Assembly (NCBI GenBank): GCA_001464455.1
Contig: LNEI01000004.1
Span: forward strand, 62,001 to 126,000
Source of the DNA: Acidobacteria bacterium Ga0077534
GTDB taxonomy: Bacteria; Acidobacteriota; Blastocatellia; Pyrinomonadales; Pyrinomonadaceae
Direction: 5' to 3'
Length of the DNA: 64,000 nt
Shown: piece after piece, positions 55,450 to 63,060 of the stretch
Numbering within the stretch: the first letter of the stretch is position 1
Layout: each line of letters begins with the position of its first letter
The notes under the pieces: generated by a model
The model's database searches: none
What the model saw: only the letters and a program-made list of their open reading frames with translations
Told to the model about the DNA's origin: nothing
Position numbers and translations under genes: made by a program

Positions 55450-55845
55450 TTCACGCGGTTTAGCATTCCAATTCCATTTTGTTTCATGTACGGTATTCGT
55501 GTGAATACTCGCAACGCACACTATCGATCTTTCATCTCGCGTCTTTTGTCCCGGGCCCTCCCAGTCGAGGTCTACGTGTTTGAGCCGCTCTCGTGTTTAA
55601 GAATTCTTCGGACAAGCTCTAGATCCTTTACTGTCCCATTCCAGTCACCTGCGTTCCGATCAACGACGCCTTCCTGGGCACGCTTCAGGCCGTCATTGTG
55701 TTCAGATTTGGGACGCACATGTCTAGACACTCCGTTTCTGAAGTCTGGCCAGAGACGCGCCGGAACAAGCAAACCCTCGGGAGCGATTACCTCCCTCGCG
55801 GGCTCACAAATCTTGGGACGCAACTTGTTTTTCGGCAACCAAGAA
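55450..55845. other. Noncoding gap between mlaD and argR with repeats
   Basis: About 395 bases without a convincing gene. A minus-strand frame (55572-55859) is open and reads Arg-Pro-Lys at both repeat copies, but has no ribosome site and no family features. The stretch contains two inverted TGCGTCCCA copies and looks like decayed sequence. Confidence 0.5.
55707..55822 (-). repeat. Two TGCGTCCCA repeats upstream of argR
   Basis: TTTGGGACGCA (55707-55717) and CTTGGGACGCA (55812-55822) on the plus strand are inverted copies of the 15.7-16.1 kb family. The second copy continues as ACTTGTTTTTCG. The copy at 15872-15883, read on the minus strand, continues as AAACTTGTTTCG. The homology is therefore longer than nine bases. 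Confidence 0.75.
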
Positions 55846-55892
55846 TGTATATTATGCAACTAAGCGTATATTATGCAGCTTTATTGCATAAT
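55846..55892 (+). promoter_or_regulatory. Candidate ARG-box operator of argR
   Basis: Two TGTATATTATGCA-like boxes (55846-55858 and 55865-55877) are spaced 19 bases apart, and the second forms a perfect inverted repeat with TGCATAAT (ATTATGCA 55870-55877, 7 bases, TGCATAAT 55885-55892). The palindromic TG-x-ATA...TAT-x-CA form resembles known ARG boxes. Position just before ATG 55905 suggests autoregulation by ArgR. Confidence 0.5.
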
Positions 55893-55904
55893 CGATTTGA
55901 TACT

Positions 55905-56321
55905 ATGCACAAGAAAGATCGACACGATACGATCCTCGAAATGATCTCGGCGGCACCGGTCAAGAGCCAGGCCGAGCTTGCGTCGGAGCTGTGCAAGCGG
56001 GGTTTTAGTGTTACGCAGGCCAGCGTTTCGAGAGATCTTGACGAACTTGGTGTGACGAAGATCGGCGGGCGGTACGTCAGGAGCATTCCGACCACAGATG
56101 GCGGGATCGCAGCTCGGGCGAGTTTCGAAACAGCGGGACCGTACATGATCGTTGGCAAATGTGCGTCGGGGCTTGCGTCGGCGATTACCGTAAGGATCGA
56201 TAGCCTGCAGTTCCCGGAGATCGTCGGAACCATCGCCGGCGACGACACGATCATGATCGCGGTCAAGTCCGAAGAGGCTCAATCTGCCGCTCTAGCAAGG
56301 CTGACCAAAATATTTGGGTGA
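55905..56321 (+). CDS. argR: Arginine repressor
   Basis: Winged helix N-terminal domain (RHDTILEMISAAPVKSQAEL ... VTQASVSRDLDELGVTKI, residues 5-55) and a C-terminal hexamerisation/arginine-binding domain (GIAARASFETAGPYMIVGKC; EIVGTIAGDDTIMIAVKSEE with the Asp-Asp pair that binds arginine). Start ATG 55905 gives 138 aa; the frame runs further upstream through the operator and repeats and is not coding there. The downstream gene overlaps the argR stop, so these and argC form one operon. Confidence 0.92.
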   Translation: MHKKDRHDTILEMISAAPVKSQAELASELCKRGFSVTQASVSRDLDELGVTKIGGRYVRSIPTTDGGIAARASFETAGPYMIVGKCASGLASAITVRIDSLQFPEIVGTIAGDDTIMIAVKSEEAQSAALARLTKIFG

Positions 56322-56326
56322 TAGAA

Positions 56327-57403
56327 ATGAATTACGTTGATATAGAAAAAATGGGTTCTGCGGTGTCGAATATGATGCTGTCGCGACGGGTTGCGACGAT
56401 AGATGCCTCCGATTCGCCCCGCGTCGGAGATGTTATCGTCGTCCGTGCCCTTACGGAAAGTTCGACTTACGGCAATCTCGAACTTCCCTCCGGCCGCCTT
56501 GCCAAGATCAATGTCGGCGACACTCTGCTTGGCGTGCTCGGTAAGCGAAAAGCTCTAAAAGGTTTTGTCGGAGACGTGCCTGAAACGATCAAGGCCAGCG
56601 ACCGGCTTCATCTGCTAAACATGGGTGGCGTGATCGGGCTTTGCCGCGGGCATCATTCTTCGTTCTCCGACGCGATCGAGGTCGAGGTGATCGGGCTTGC
56701 CTGCGACGCGGGCGAAAAGGTCCTCAACATTGCAGATTCCGCCTTGAAGCCCGTGGACAAACTAGCGGCGTCGGCGCCCATCGTGATCGTGGCGGGAACC
56801 TGCATGAACAGCGGAAAAACCGTTGCGGCAACAGAGATCATCAAGCAAGCCGCAAGCAAAGGTATCCGCGTCGCAGGTGCAAAGCTCTCGGGCATTGCCT
56901 GTCTTCGCGATACGCTACACATGCAGGACCACGGAGCGATCGCAACGGCAAGCTTTCTCGACTGCGGACTTCCCTCGACGGTCGATTACGGCGATCTCGC
57001 CCCGGTCGCAAAGGCGATCCTCAACCATCTAAACGATCTCAAGCCGGAGTTGATCGTAGTTGAACTCGGCGACGGCATCGTCGGTGGCTACAGCGTCGAT
57101 TCGGTCCTGCGTGATGAGGAGATCCGCACGGCGATATCGTCATTTGTATTTTGCGCGTCGGACTATGTCGGCGTGATCGGCGGCATGTCGGTGCTCGACG
57201 GAATGGGCATCGACGTTGACGTGGTTGCTGGTTCTGTCACCGACGCACAGATGGGTGAGGACTTTCTGGTCGAAAAATTCGCCGTCCGGGCTGGAAACGC
57301 CCGGCGTGATGGTAAGCGACTCTTCGATCTGGTCATGGAAAACGTCGAAAGCCACCGGCCTGACGCCCACGAGAACCTGCATCAACTACCACTAGCGGCA
57401 TGA
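56327..57403 (+). CDS. P-loop protein of unknown function in the arginine operon
   Basis: About 358 aa. The first 130 residues are beta-rich (VGDVIVVRALTESSTYGNLE). A Walker A loop GTCMNSGKTVAATEIIKQA (about residue 155) opens an NTPase domain with DTLHMQDHGAIATASFLDCG and LIVVELGDGIVGGYSVDSVL as possible switch/Walker B regions. The layout recalls DUF1611/dethiobiotin-synthetase-like NTPases but I do not recognise a named family. It is flanked by argR and argC, overlapping argC by four bases, so a role linked to arginine or glutamate metabolism is inferred. Confidence 0.7.
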   Translation: MNYVDIEKMGSAVSNMMLSRRVATIDASDSPRVGDVIVVRALTESSTYGNLELPSGRLAKINVGDTLLGVLGKRKALKGFVGDVPETIKASDRLHLLNMGGVIGLCRGHHSSFSDAIEVEVIGLACDAGEKVLNIADSALKPVDKLAASAPIVIVAGTCMNSGKTVAATEIIKQAASKGIRVAGAKLSGIACLRDTLHMQDHGAIATASFLDCGLPSTVDYGDLAPVAKAILNHLNDLKPELIVVELGDGIVGGYSVDSVLRDEEIRTAISSFVFCASDYVGVIGGMSVLDGMGIDVDVVAGSVTDAQMGEDFLVEKFAVRAGNARRDGKRLFDLVMENVESHRPDAHENLHQLPLAA

Positions 57404-58428
57404 GTAAAATAAAGATCGCAATTTTTGGCGGCTCTGGTTACGGAGGCAGCGAACTGCTTCGGATCCTGCTCGCGCACCCAAATGCCGAGATCGTTTTTGT
57501 TACGGCTAACGAACATGCCGGGAAAACGGTTACAAGCGTTCACAAAAACCTTCGGGGCTTCACCGACCTGGCTTTCCAGAAAGCCCCCGAAGACCTGTCG
57601 GATATCGGCGATGTCGACGTGGCATTCTTCGCACTGCCTCATGGGCAAGCTCTGCACTTGATCCCGCGGCTTCCCGGGAAAGTAAAAGCCATCGACCTTT
57701 CGGGCGATTTTCGGATAGATGATGCTGAGATCTTTAAGAAATACTACGCCCTCGAACACGCCGGCGATATTCAGTCGAAGTTCGTCTATGGCCTCACCGA
57801 GACCAATCGCGAAGCGATAAAAACTGCGAAATACATAGCAAATCCGGGCTGTTTCGCCACCGCGTCGCTGCTCGCGGTCGCCCCGATGGTCAAGAGCGGC
57901 CTGCTGACCGGCCAGATCGTGGTCGACGCGAAAACCGGTTCAAGTGGTTCGGGCATCAAACCGGCCGCGAACACCCATCATCCGCAGCGTATGACCTCGT
58001 TTTACGCGTACAAGCCCTTTTCACACCAGCACGTGCCGGAGATACAGCAGCATCTCGCCCAGGTTGGCAATTTTGATCAAAAACTCGTTTTCATGACCCA
58101 TAGCCTTCCGGTGGCACGCGGTATTTTTGCTTCATGCTATTTCGAAACCTCGGTCGAACTGACAAATGAGGACCTGGCAAACCTGTACCAGCATTTCTAC
58201 GAAGACTCGTTTTTCGTTCGCATGGTCGAAGGCTCGCCGGACATTAACTGGGTCAAAACGACCAATTTCTGCGATATTTCCGTGCATTCGTCAGGCCGAA
58301 ACGTTGTGGTTTTCTCCGCGATCGACAATCTCGTAAAGGGCGCCGCAGGTCAGGCAGTGCAAAACATGAACCTAATGTTCGGCCTCGACGAAACCACCGG
58401 ACTGAAATTGGTTGGAACAAATCCCTAA
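57400..58428 (+). CDS. argC: N-acetyl-gamma-glutamyl-phosphate reductase
   Basis: Third step of arginine synthesis (NADPH reduction of N-acetylglutamyl phosphate). IAIFGGSGYGGSELLRILLA is the NADP fold; the catalytic Cys lies in ANPGCFATASLLAVAP (about residue 151); KTGSSGSGIKPAANTHHPQR and KPFSHQHVPEIQQHL are also typical. 342 aa. No other arg biosynthesis genes are seen downstream; an inverted repeat follows. Confidence 0.95.
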   Translation: MSKIKIAIFGGSGYGGSELLRILLAHPNAEIVFVTANEHAGKTVTSVHKNLRGFTDLAFQKAPEDLSDIGDVDVAFFALPHGQALHLIPRLPGKVKAIDLSGDFRIDDAEIFKKYYALEHAGDIQSKFVYGLTETNREAIKTAKYIANPGCFATASLLAVAPMVKSGLLTGQIVVDAKTGSSGSGIKPAANTHHPQRMTSFYAYKPFSHQHVPEIQQHLAQVGNFDQKLVFMTHSLPVARGIFASCYFETSVELTNEDLANLYQHFYEDSFFVRMVEGSPDINWVKTTNFCDISVHSSGRNVVVFSAIDNLVKGAAGQAVQNMNLMFGLDETTGLKLVGTNP

Positions 58429-58449
58429 TCAACGGCCCCGTGTGGTTCT

Positions 58450-58499
58450 ATGCAGAAGCCCGCACGAAGTAAGGGCTCTCTTCGTGCGGGCTTCTGCAT
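58450..58499. repeat. Perfect 20-base inverted repeat (hairpin element)
   Basis: The arm at 58450-58469 (ATGCAGAAGCCCGCACGAAG) is exactly complementary to 58480-58499 around a 10-base loop. There is no T run. It lies between argC and the protease gene. Length and perfection suggest a REP-like or miniature element recently copied; it may also stop transcription. Confidence 0.8.
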
Positions 58500-58545
58500 C
58501 TAGAGCGAATAACAAACGCTTTCGGAACCTGATAAACTTAATCGC

Positions 58546-59430
58546 ATGTTTGTTAAAGCAATAGAAGAGGCTGCGGGCTATACCAAGGCGATCCATGTCT
58601 TGACCCGGGTTTGGGGGGCGAGTCGTATCGTTCCGGGCTCGGCGACGCTGTTTTTTGTAAATTCCGAAGGTTGGGCACTGACCTGCGCTCACGTCGCGAA
58701 ATTTTTTATCGACGCGGGAAAGATCGCGGAAAGATTTGACGCATTTCGTGCTGAACGCGCCGAGATACCGGCCGACCGCAACCAGCGTAACGCTATCAAC
58801 CAGCTCGAACGCAAATACGGCTATAAACCCGGAGAGATCGTTGAACTTCACACCCGCTTTATCGATTGCGTCGAGGGGAACGTGAACCTGGATATCAAGA
58901 TACATGGTTCGCTGGATCTAGCCCTTATTAATTTTCGCGATTCATCACGGGTGATCTGCGACAATTTTCCAGTTTTTGGCAAGGATAGCTCGGACCTGAA
59001 GCAGGGATTATCGATCTGCCGTCTAGGCTTCCCTTTTCCGGAGTTCTCGAACTACGGATACAACCAGCTTACCGACTCGATCGGCTGGAACAATCAAGGC
59101 CAGGAATTTACGCCACGATTCCCGATGGATGGCATGCTGACCCGCCACGTGGCCGACACTGAGGGCAAGATCATCGCTTTTGAATTGAGTACACCCGGAA
59201 TTCGAGGCCAGAGCGGCGGACCGGCGTTTGGCGTGGATGGCCGCGTTTGGGGTATGCAATCGCTGACGCGGCACCTCGATCTCGATTTTGACATCGACGT
59301 CGAGGTTCAACGCGGAACTAAAGTAAAACGGGTCCAGGACAGCGCATTTTTGCACGCTGGCGGCTGCATTCACATTGATCCGATCAAGGAATTTATGCGG
59401 GATAACGGTGTTCGTTTTGACGAACGCTAG
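58546..59430 (+). CDS. Trypsin-like serine protease domain protein
   Basis: The catalytic triad of a chymotrypsin fold is visible: His in WALTCAHVAKFF (about residue 48), Asp in HGSLDLALINF (about 124) and Ser in GIRGQSGGPAFG (about 223). No signal peptide or membrane helix at the N-terminus, so it is probably cytoplasmic. A helical insert (about 55-95) lies between His and Asp. It ends tail-to-tail with lptFG, sharing the bases CTAG for both stops. Substrate unknown. Confidence 0.85.
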   Translation: MFVKAIEEAAGYTKAIHVLTRVWGASRIVPGSATLFFVNSEGWALTCAHVAKFFIDAGKIAERFDAFRAERAEIPADRNQRNAINQLERKYGYKPGEIVELHTRFIDCVEGNVNLDIKIHGSLDLALINFRDSSRVICDNFPVFGKDSSDLKQGLSICRLGFPFPEFSNYGYNQLTDSIGWNNQGQEFTPRFPMDGMLTRHVADTEGKIIAFELSTPGIRGQSGGPAFGVDGRVWGMQSLTRHLDLDFDIDVEVQRGTKVKRVQDSAFLHAGGCIHIDPIKEFMRDNGVRFDER

Positions 59431-62105
59431 GTTCGGACCTTCGAAAGCAGGAAAACGCCGATAAAGGCAAAAATTGCCAGCGGCGACCAAACCGCAAGGA
59501 TCGGCGACAGCATAAAGCTCACGCCGGCTTGTTCAAAAACGGTGGTCGTCCCCGTGAAAAGAAGCCAGAGCAGGATCGCGTAACCCACGGTCGCCGCCTT
59601 GCCCTTTCGACTCAGGCTAAGAGCAAAGGGCGCCGTGAACAGGGCCATTACGAGCGGGAGAAACAGCGTTGCATACTTCTTTTCAAGCCCGATCTCGAGC
59701 GTGCGTTTCTCAAGATCGGAATCGACAAATTCGATCTGCCGCTTTATCTCACTTGTATCAAGATGATTTGGCTTCAACCGGCGCTCCGCAAACGGATTTA
59801 TGCGTTCCTCCAACACCGCTCCTGTAATGACCTGCGTCGAGATCTTGCCGCCAACGAGCTCATTTCGCTCAACGGGGCCGATGAAGCGAACATTACCCGC
59901 CGACCATTCCGCTAAATTTCCGCGGTACACGGCTCGCAATCTCTCCCCGCTATCGTCAAAATCGTATACGATAACGCTTTTCGCACAGTATGCAGGGCAT
60001 TCAGACGACGGTTTTTCGTTATCAGACGCAGGGATTAGCGCGGTAAAATTCAGTGTCAGCGGACCGACCATAGCCGGACGAAACTCATGGCCCAAAGCAC
60101 CAGATGCCTCTCGATTCTTTTCGTTAGCCTGGCTACTGGAGCGTACTTCGCGCTCGGAACCCATCACGCGATCGCCAGGCCTCCCTGAGCGATTTTCGTT
60201 ATCAGACGCACTTCCCTGTTCCGAGGCACTTGGATCGGCCACCGCCCCAATAATTGGCAAATCGAGCCGTTTTCCGTTATCAGACGCAGCTTCCCGCTCG
60301 CCGACAAAATCCGACTTAGCACCTCTTTCGTTATCAGACGCAGAGGCCGTTCTTTCTCGCTCGATCGCAAACCCGGCAGATGTCTTTTCGTTATCAGACG
60401 CAGCAATAAAATCAAATGAATAGATCCGCCTGTCGTTTGCCACCCAATACTTGCCCGCCGGAGCGACCGGCACGCCTCGATTGCGGATCAGCGATCTCGT
60501 CTCATCCTGAAGCCGGTTGCTCTGCGGCAGCAGCTTTTCCTGGATCAGCCAGTTCCCCCCTCCGATCACGGCCATCAGGAGAAAGCACGGAAACAGCAGC
60601 CGATAAACGCTCTGTCCGGCAGAGGTCCAGGTGACTATCTCGTTATTTCGCGACTTGATGACATAGGTTGCAAGCGTCCCGATCATAGCCGCCGACGGAG
60701 ATATTTGAAGGTAAACAAAAGGCAGCAAATAAAGGAGATAGGTGCCCAGCAGGGCTACACCGCCATCAAACGTGCCGGCAAATTTCCACAGTTCAAATGC
60801 GGTAAAGATAAGAAATATCGCCGCAAGAAACAGCAGCGTCAGGAGGAAGTTAAGCAGCAGATTCCATATCAGATCAAAGTCACGGAGACCAGTCGTAAGA
60901 TCCATGAAGAGATTTCGCCGCTGCACGTTTGGCCGCGAACGGGCAAGCCTCGACATCTGTGCTCTCATCCAGTCGATCCACCCGCGGACAAATTCGACTC
61001 GCCGCGACCAGTTAAGCCAGGCAATCGCACCGATACCGCCCAGAATAGGTATCGCACTGCTTGCGACCACGCCGATAGCACCGACCCGAGCGAGTTGTTC
61101 GCCAAGGAATGCTAGTAAATAGAAGCCGACCAGAACACCGAGAGCTGTCGCGATCGCAAATCCGCGGCCGCCGCGGTTAAATCGTAGGACGATCACGGTT
61201 CCTAGAAGACAGAAGATAAGCGGCGTTATCGAGAGGATTATCCTACGCTGCCACAGAATATTAGCCTCGGTCTGTTCGGGTCCGGTCTTGGTCGAAGCGT
61301 AGTCTGAAAGCTCCTGCAACCCGAGTTCCTCCGGCCGCAGCTCGGCGACCTTGAGCTTATCAAGCAGCTCATTTCGCCGGGTCTGTATGGCAAATCTGAC
61401 CTCGCCGATACTTTCGGTCACGTACTTGCCTGCTCCGGGCTGCAGCGGAAGTGTTGAAACAGTTGCATTTGCGAGCACGAGTTCCGACTGCTCACCTGTC
61501 AGATCGATACGCCCGTTGCGTGACGTTATCAGACGCAGGCTGTTATTCGGCTTGTCTTCGCTATAGATAAAGATGTTCTTCCAGGTGTTCGAATCAAAAT
61601 CGGCACCTTTGACATAGATGGTGTAGCCGTTGACCTGAGTATTGAAAACTCCGGGCTCCAAGGGCGATTCGAGCTTCTTTATCGCCGTTTGAAGAGCAAC
61701 GCTTCTGACCAGAGCCGCTGCGAGCGGAACGCCCTTCAGATTGACTAGAAACGCAAACCCGGACATCAGGATGCCAAGCAGAAGTATCGGTAAAGCTATT
61801 TGAAAATTGCCTACGCCCGAAGCCCGGATCGCGACCAGTTCGCTATCGCCCTGCATTTTCGTCAGGCCGATGATCGTGCCGACGAGCATTGCCATCGGAC
61901 ACGTAAACGCAACCACGCTAGGCAGAAGCGCGATCATTAGCTGCCAGATTAGCTCCGTTGGAATATTGGCGTCGAAGAATGTGTCTGAATAACGACTGGC
62001 TTGCTGAACAAATAAGATCACGGTCAGAAGGATCCACGAAAACAGGAAATAGGGGACCACCGACGTGATAAGGTACCGTGAAATTAACCAGCCAACCCGT
62101 TTCAT
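59427..62105 (-). CDS. LptF-LptG fusion permease of the LPS export complex, with repeat-built insert
   Basis: 892 residues with two complete LptF/LptG-type halves. The first (about 1-385) starts VGWLISRYLITSVVPYFLFS, has SELVAIRASG (about 89) and a periplasmic jellyroll. The second starts about residue 405 (LTTGLRDFDLIWNLLLNFLL) with SRNNEIVTWTSAGQS (about 490) and YWVANDRRIYSFDF (about 555). With LptB it pulls LPS from the inner membrane. Between RIYSFDF and SVIVYDF the second jellyroll is split by about 125 residues containing five in-frame ASDN copies. Typical LptF plus LptG together are about 720 aa. Confidence 0.9.
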   Translation of the reverse strand: MKRVGWLISRYLITSVVPYFLFSWILLTVILFVQQASRYSDTFFDANIPTELIWQLMIALLPSVVAFTCPMAMLVGTIIGLTKMQGDSELVAIRASGVGNFQIALPILLLGILMSGFAFLVNLKGVPLAAALVRSVALQTAIKKLESPLEPGVFNTQVNGYTIYVKGADFDSNTWKNIFIYSEDKPNNSLRLITSRNGRIDLTGEQSELVLANATVSTLPLQPGAGKYVTESIGEVRFAIQTRRNELLDKLKVAELRPEELGLQELSDYASTKTGPEQTEANILWQRRIILSITPLIFCLLGTVIVLRFNRGGRGFAIATALGVLVGFYLLAFLGEQLARVGAIGVVASSAIPILGGIGAIAWLNWSRRVEFVRGWIDWMRAQMSRLARSRPNVQRRNLFMDLTTGLRDFDLIWNLLLNFLLTLLFLAAIFLIFTAFELWKFAGTFDGGVALLGTYLLYLLPFVYLQISPSAAMIGTLATYVIKSRNNEIVTWTSAGQSVYRLLFPCFLLMAVIGGGNWLIQEKLLPQSNRLQDETRSLIRNRGVPVAPAGKYWVANDRRIYSFDFIAASDNEKTSAGFAIERERTASASDNERGAKSDFVGEREAASDNGKRLDLPIIGAVADPSASEQGSASDNENRSGRPGDRVMGSEREVRSSSQANEKNREASGALGHEFRPAMVGPLTLNFTALIPASDNEKPSSECPAYCAKSVIVYDFDDSGERLRAVYRGNLAEWSAGNVRFIGPVERNELVGGKISTQVITGAVLEERINPFAERRLKPNHLDTSEIKRQIEFVDSDLEKRTLEIGLEKKYATLFLPLVMALFTAPFALSLSRKGKAATVGYAILLWLLFTGTTTVFEQAGVSFMLSPILAVWSPLAIFAFIGVFLLSKVRT
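60012..60402 (-). repeat. Five in-frame TGCGTCTGATAACGAAAA repeats inside lptFG
   Basis: Reading the plus strand, TTATCAGACGCA ends at about 60402, 60342, 60288, 60210 and 60030. On the coding strand each reads Ala-Ser-Asp-Asn followed by Glu-Lys, Glu-Arg, Gly-Lys or Glu-Asn. Spacing is 20, 18, 26 and 60 codons, always a multiple of three. A sixth, degraded copy (coding-strand GCTAACGAAAA, residues QANEK) lies in the 60-codon gap. Spacers are different and rich in Arg, Glu, Gly and Ser. Confidence 0.9.
61524..61537 (-). repeat. Sixth TGCGTCTGATAACG copy, in a different reading frame of lptFG
   Basis: CGTTATCAGACGCA on the plus strand matches 14 of 14 bases of the repeat core but lies in the LptF half and is read Leu-Arg-Leu-Ile-Thr in the jellyroll strand NNSLRLITSRNGRIDLTGE, where such a sequence is natural. 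Confidence 0.75.
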
Positions 62106-62111
62106 CTAAGC

Positions 62112-62864
62112 TTAAATGCTGATCGCCAGCGACTTTTCGCCAGCTACTTCCCTGCCGATCGATATCGCTATCAGCCGCTTCATCGTTTCAGAAAGAAATC
62201 GAAGACTTTCCTTGCGATCAACGGTAAGTTTAGCGAATTCGGCCGGTCCAAATTTGCGAGCATCTACCGCTGTAGCTCGGCACTCGGCCGTGATAACCGT
62301 CGCCATCGCCGACCGGCGACAATCGATACACTTTAGATGCATATCCGGCTGTACTACGGCTGTCTCGTGGATCTCAAACACGCGACTGCAACCGTCACAT
62401 CTGCTCCAATCCGGCAAAAATCCCGAGAGCCGTAGCAGCCATATTTCGAAATAGACGCCGGTCGCAAGCAGAGCGTCAGCGTCGTCGCATCCTACATCAA
62501 TACAGGCCTTTACCATCCGATAGAGCGTCTCGTTAGGATCGTGCGGCGGCGAAAACGTTATGAGCAGATCGGCCAAATATGAAAATTTTTGAAGAAAATC
62601 GGGATTACTTGCGGCCTCGAAACTAGACCTGATAAGGTCGACCTTCTGGATCGAAACCAGCTCGGACGATTCCTTCTCAAAATACTCGACCCGCACGGTC
62701 GAGAACGGCTCGAGACCGCTTCCGAACTTGCTCTTAAGCCGTTTCGCCCCCTTCGCGACACCACGAACTACGCCGTGATCCCGAGTCAGCAAGACAACGA
62801 TCTTGTCGGCTTCGGCAAGGTTATAGGTTTTGATGACGAGGCTCTCGGTTTCAACGAGCGGCAT
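62112..62864 (-). CDS. recO: DNA repair protein RecO
   Basis: N-terminal OB fold (ETESLVIKTYNLAEADKIVV, DHGVVRGVAKGAKRLKSKFG), helical middle, and a zinc-binding pair CDGCSRVFE ... CIDCRRS (about residues 158-185). RecO loads RecA on SSB-coated gaps with RecR. 250 aa is standard. It starts seven bases upstream of lptFG. Confidence 0.92.
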   Translation of the reverse strand: MPLVETESLVIKTYNLAEADKIVVLLTRDHGVVRGVAKGAKRLKSKFGSGLEPFSTVRVEYFEKESSELVSIQKVDLIRSSFEAASNPDFLQKFSYLADLLITFSPPHDPNETLYRMVKACIDVGCDDADALLATGVYFEIWLLRLSGFLPDWSRCDGCSRVFEIHETAVVQPDMHLKCIDCRRSAMATVITAECRATAVDARKFGPAEFAKLTVDRKESLRFLSETMKRLIAISIGREVAGEKSLAISI

Positions 62865-62889
62865 TTAATGCGGTTCCCTTGCGGTGCGT

Positions 62890-63060
62890 TTACCACGGTA
62901 TAAAATAAAGGATCCAGGCAAGCACTAAGCTGACGATGACAAACTGGGCAAAAGATTTCACTCCGTAAATAATTCGTTCTTTCGTGGTGCCGTTCGCAAA
63001 AACTCCAAACGCCACCGAAACAAAGAGTGCAAAACCAATAAGATAGAGGAAATGGATCAT
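62890..63060 (-). CDS. 56-residue two-span membrane protein
   Basis: ATG 63060 overlaps the stop of the upstream gene (ATGA). The frame encodes MIHFLYLIGFALFVSVAFGV, a short polar loop (NGTTKERIIYGVKS) and a second helix (FVIVSLVLAWILYFIPW). Coupled translation and two clear helices make it a likely real gene. No named family. Confidence 0.7.
   Translation of the reverse strand: MIHFLYLIGFALFVSVAFGVFANGTTKERIIYGVKSFAQFVIVSLVLAWILYFIPW

Noticed and set aside
55572-55859. 95-residue minus-strand frame upstream of argR
   Set aside because: No ribosome site or family motif, crosses the operator and both repeats; at most a gene remnant.
60164-60415. Minus-strand frame with repeated Leu-Arg-Leu-Ile-Thr
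   Set aside because: An alternative frame over the lptFG repeats; the repeat creates the apparent pattern.
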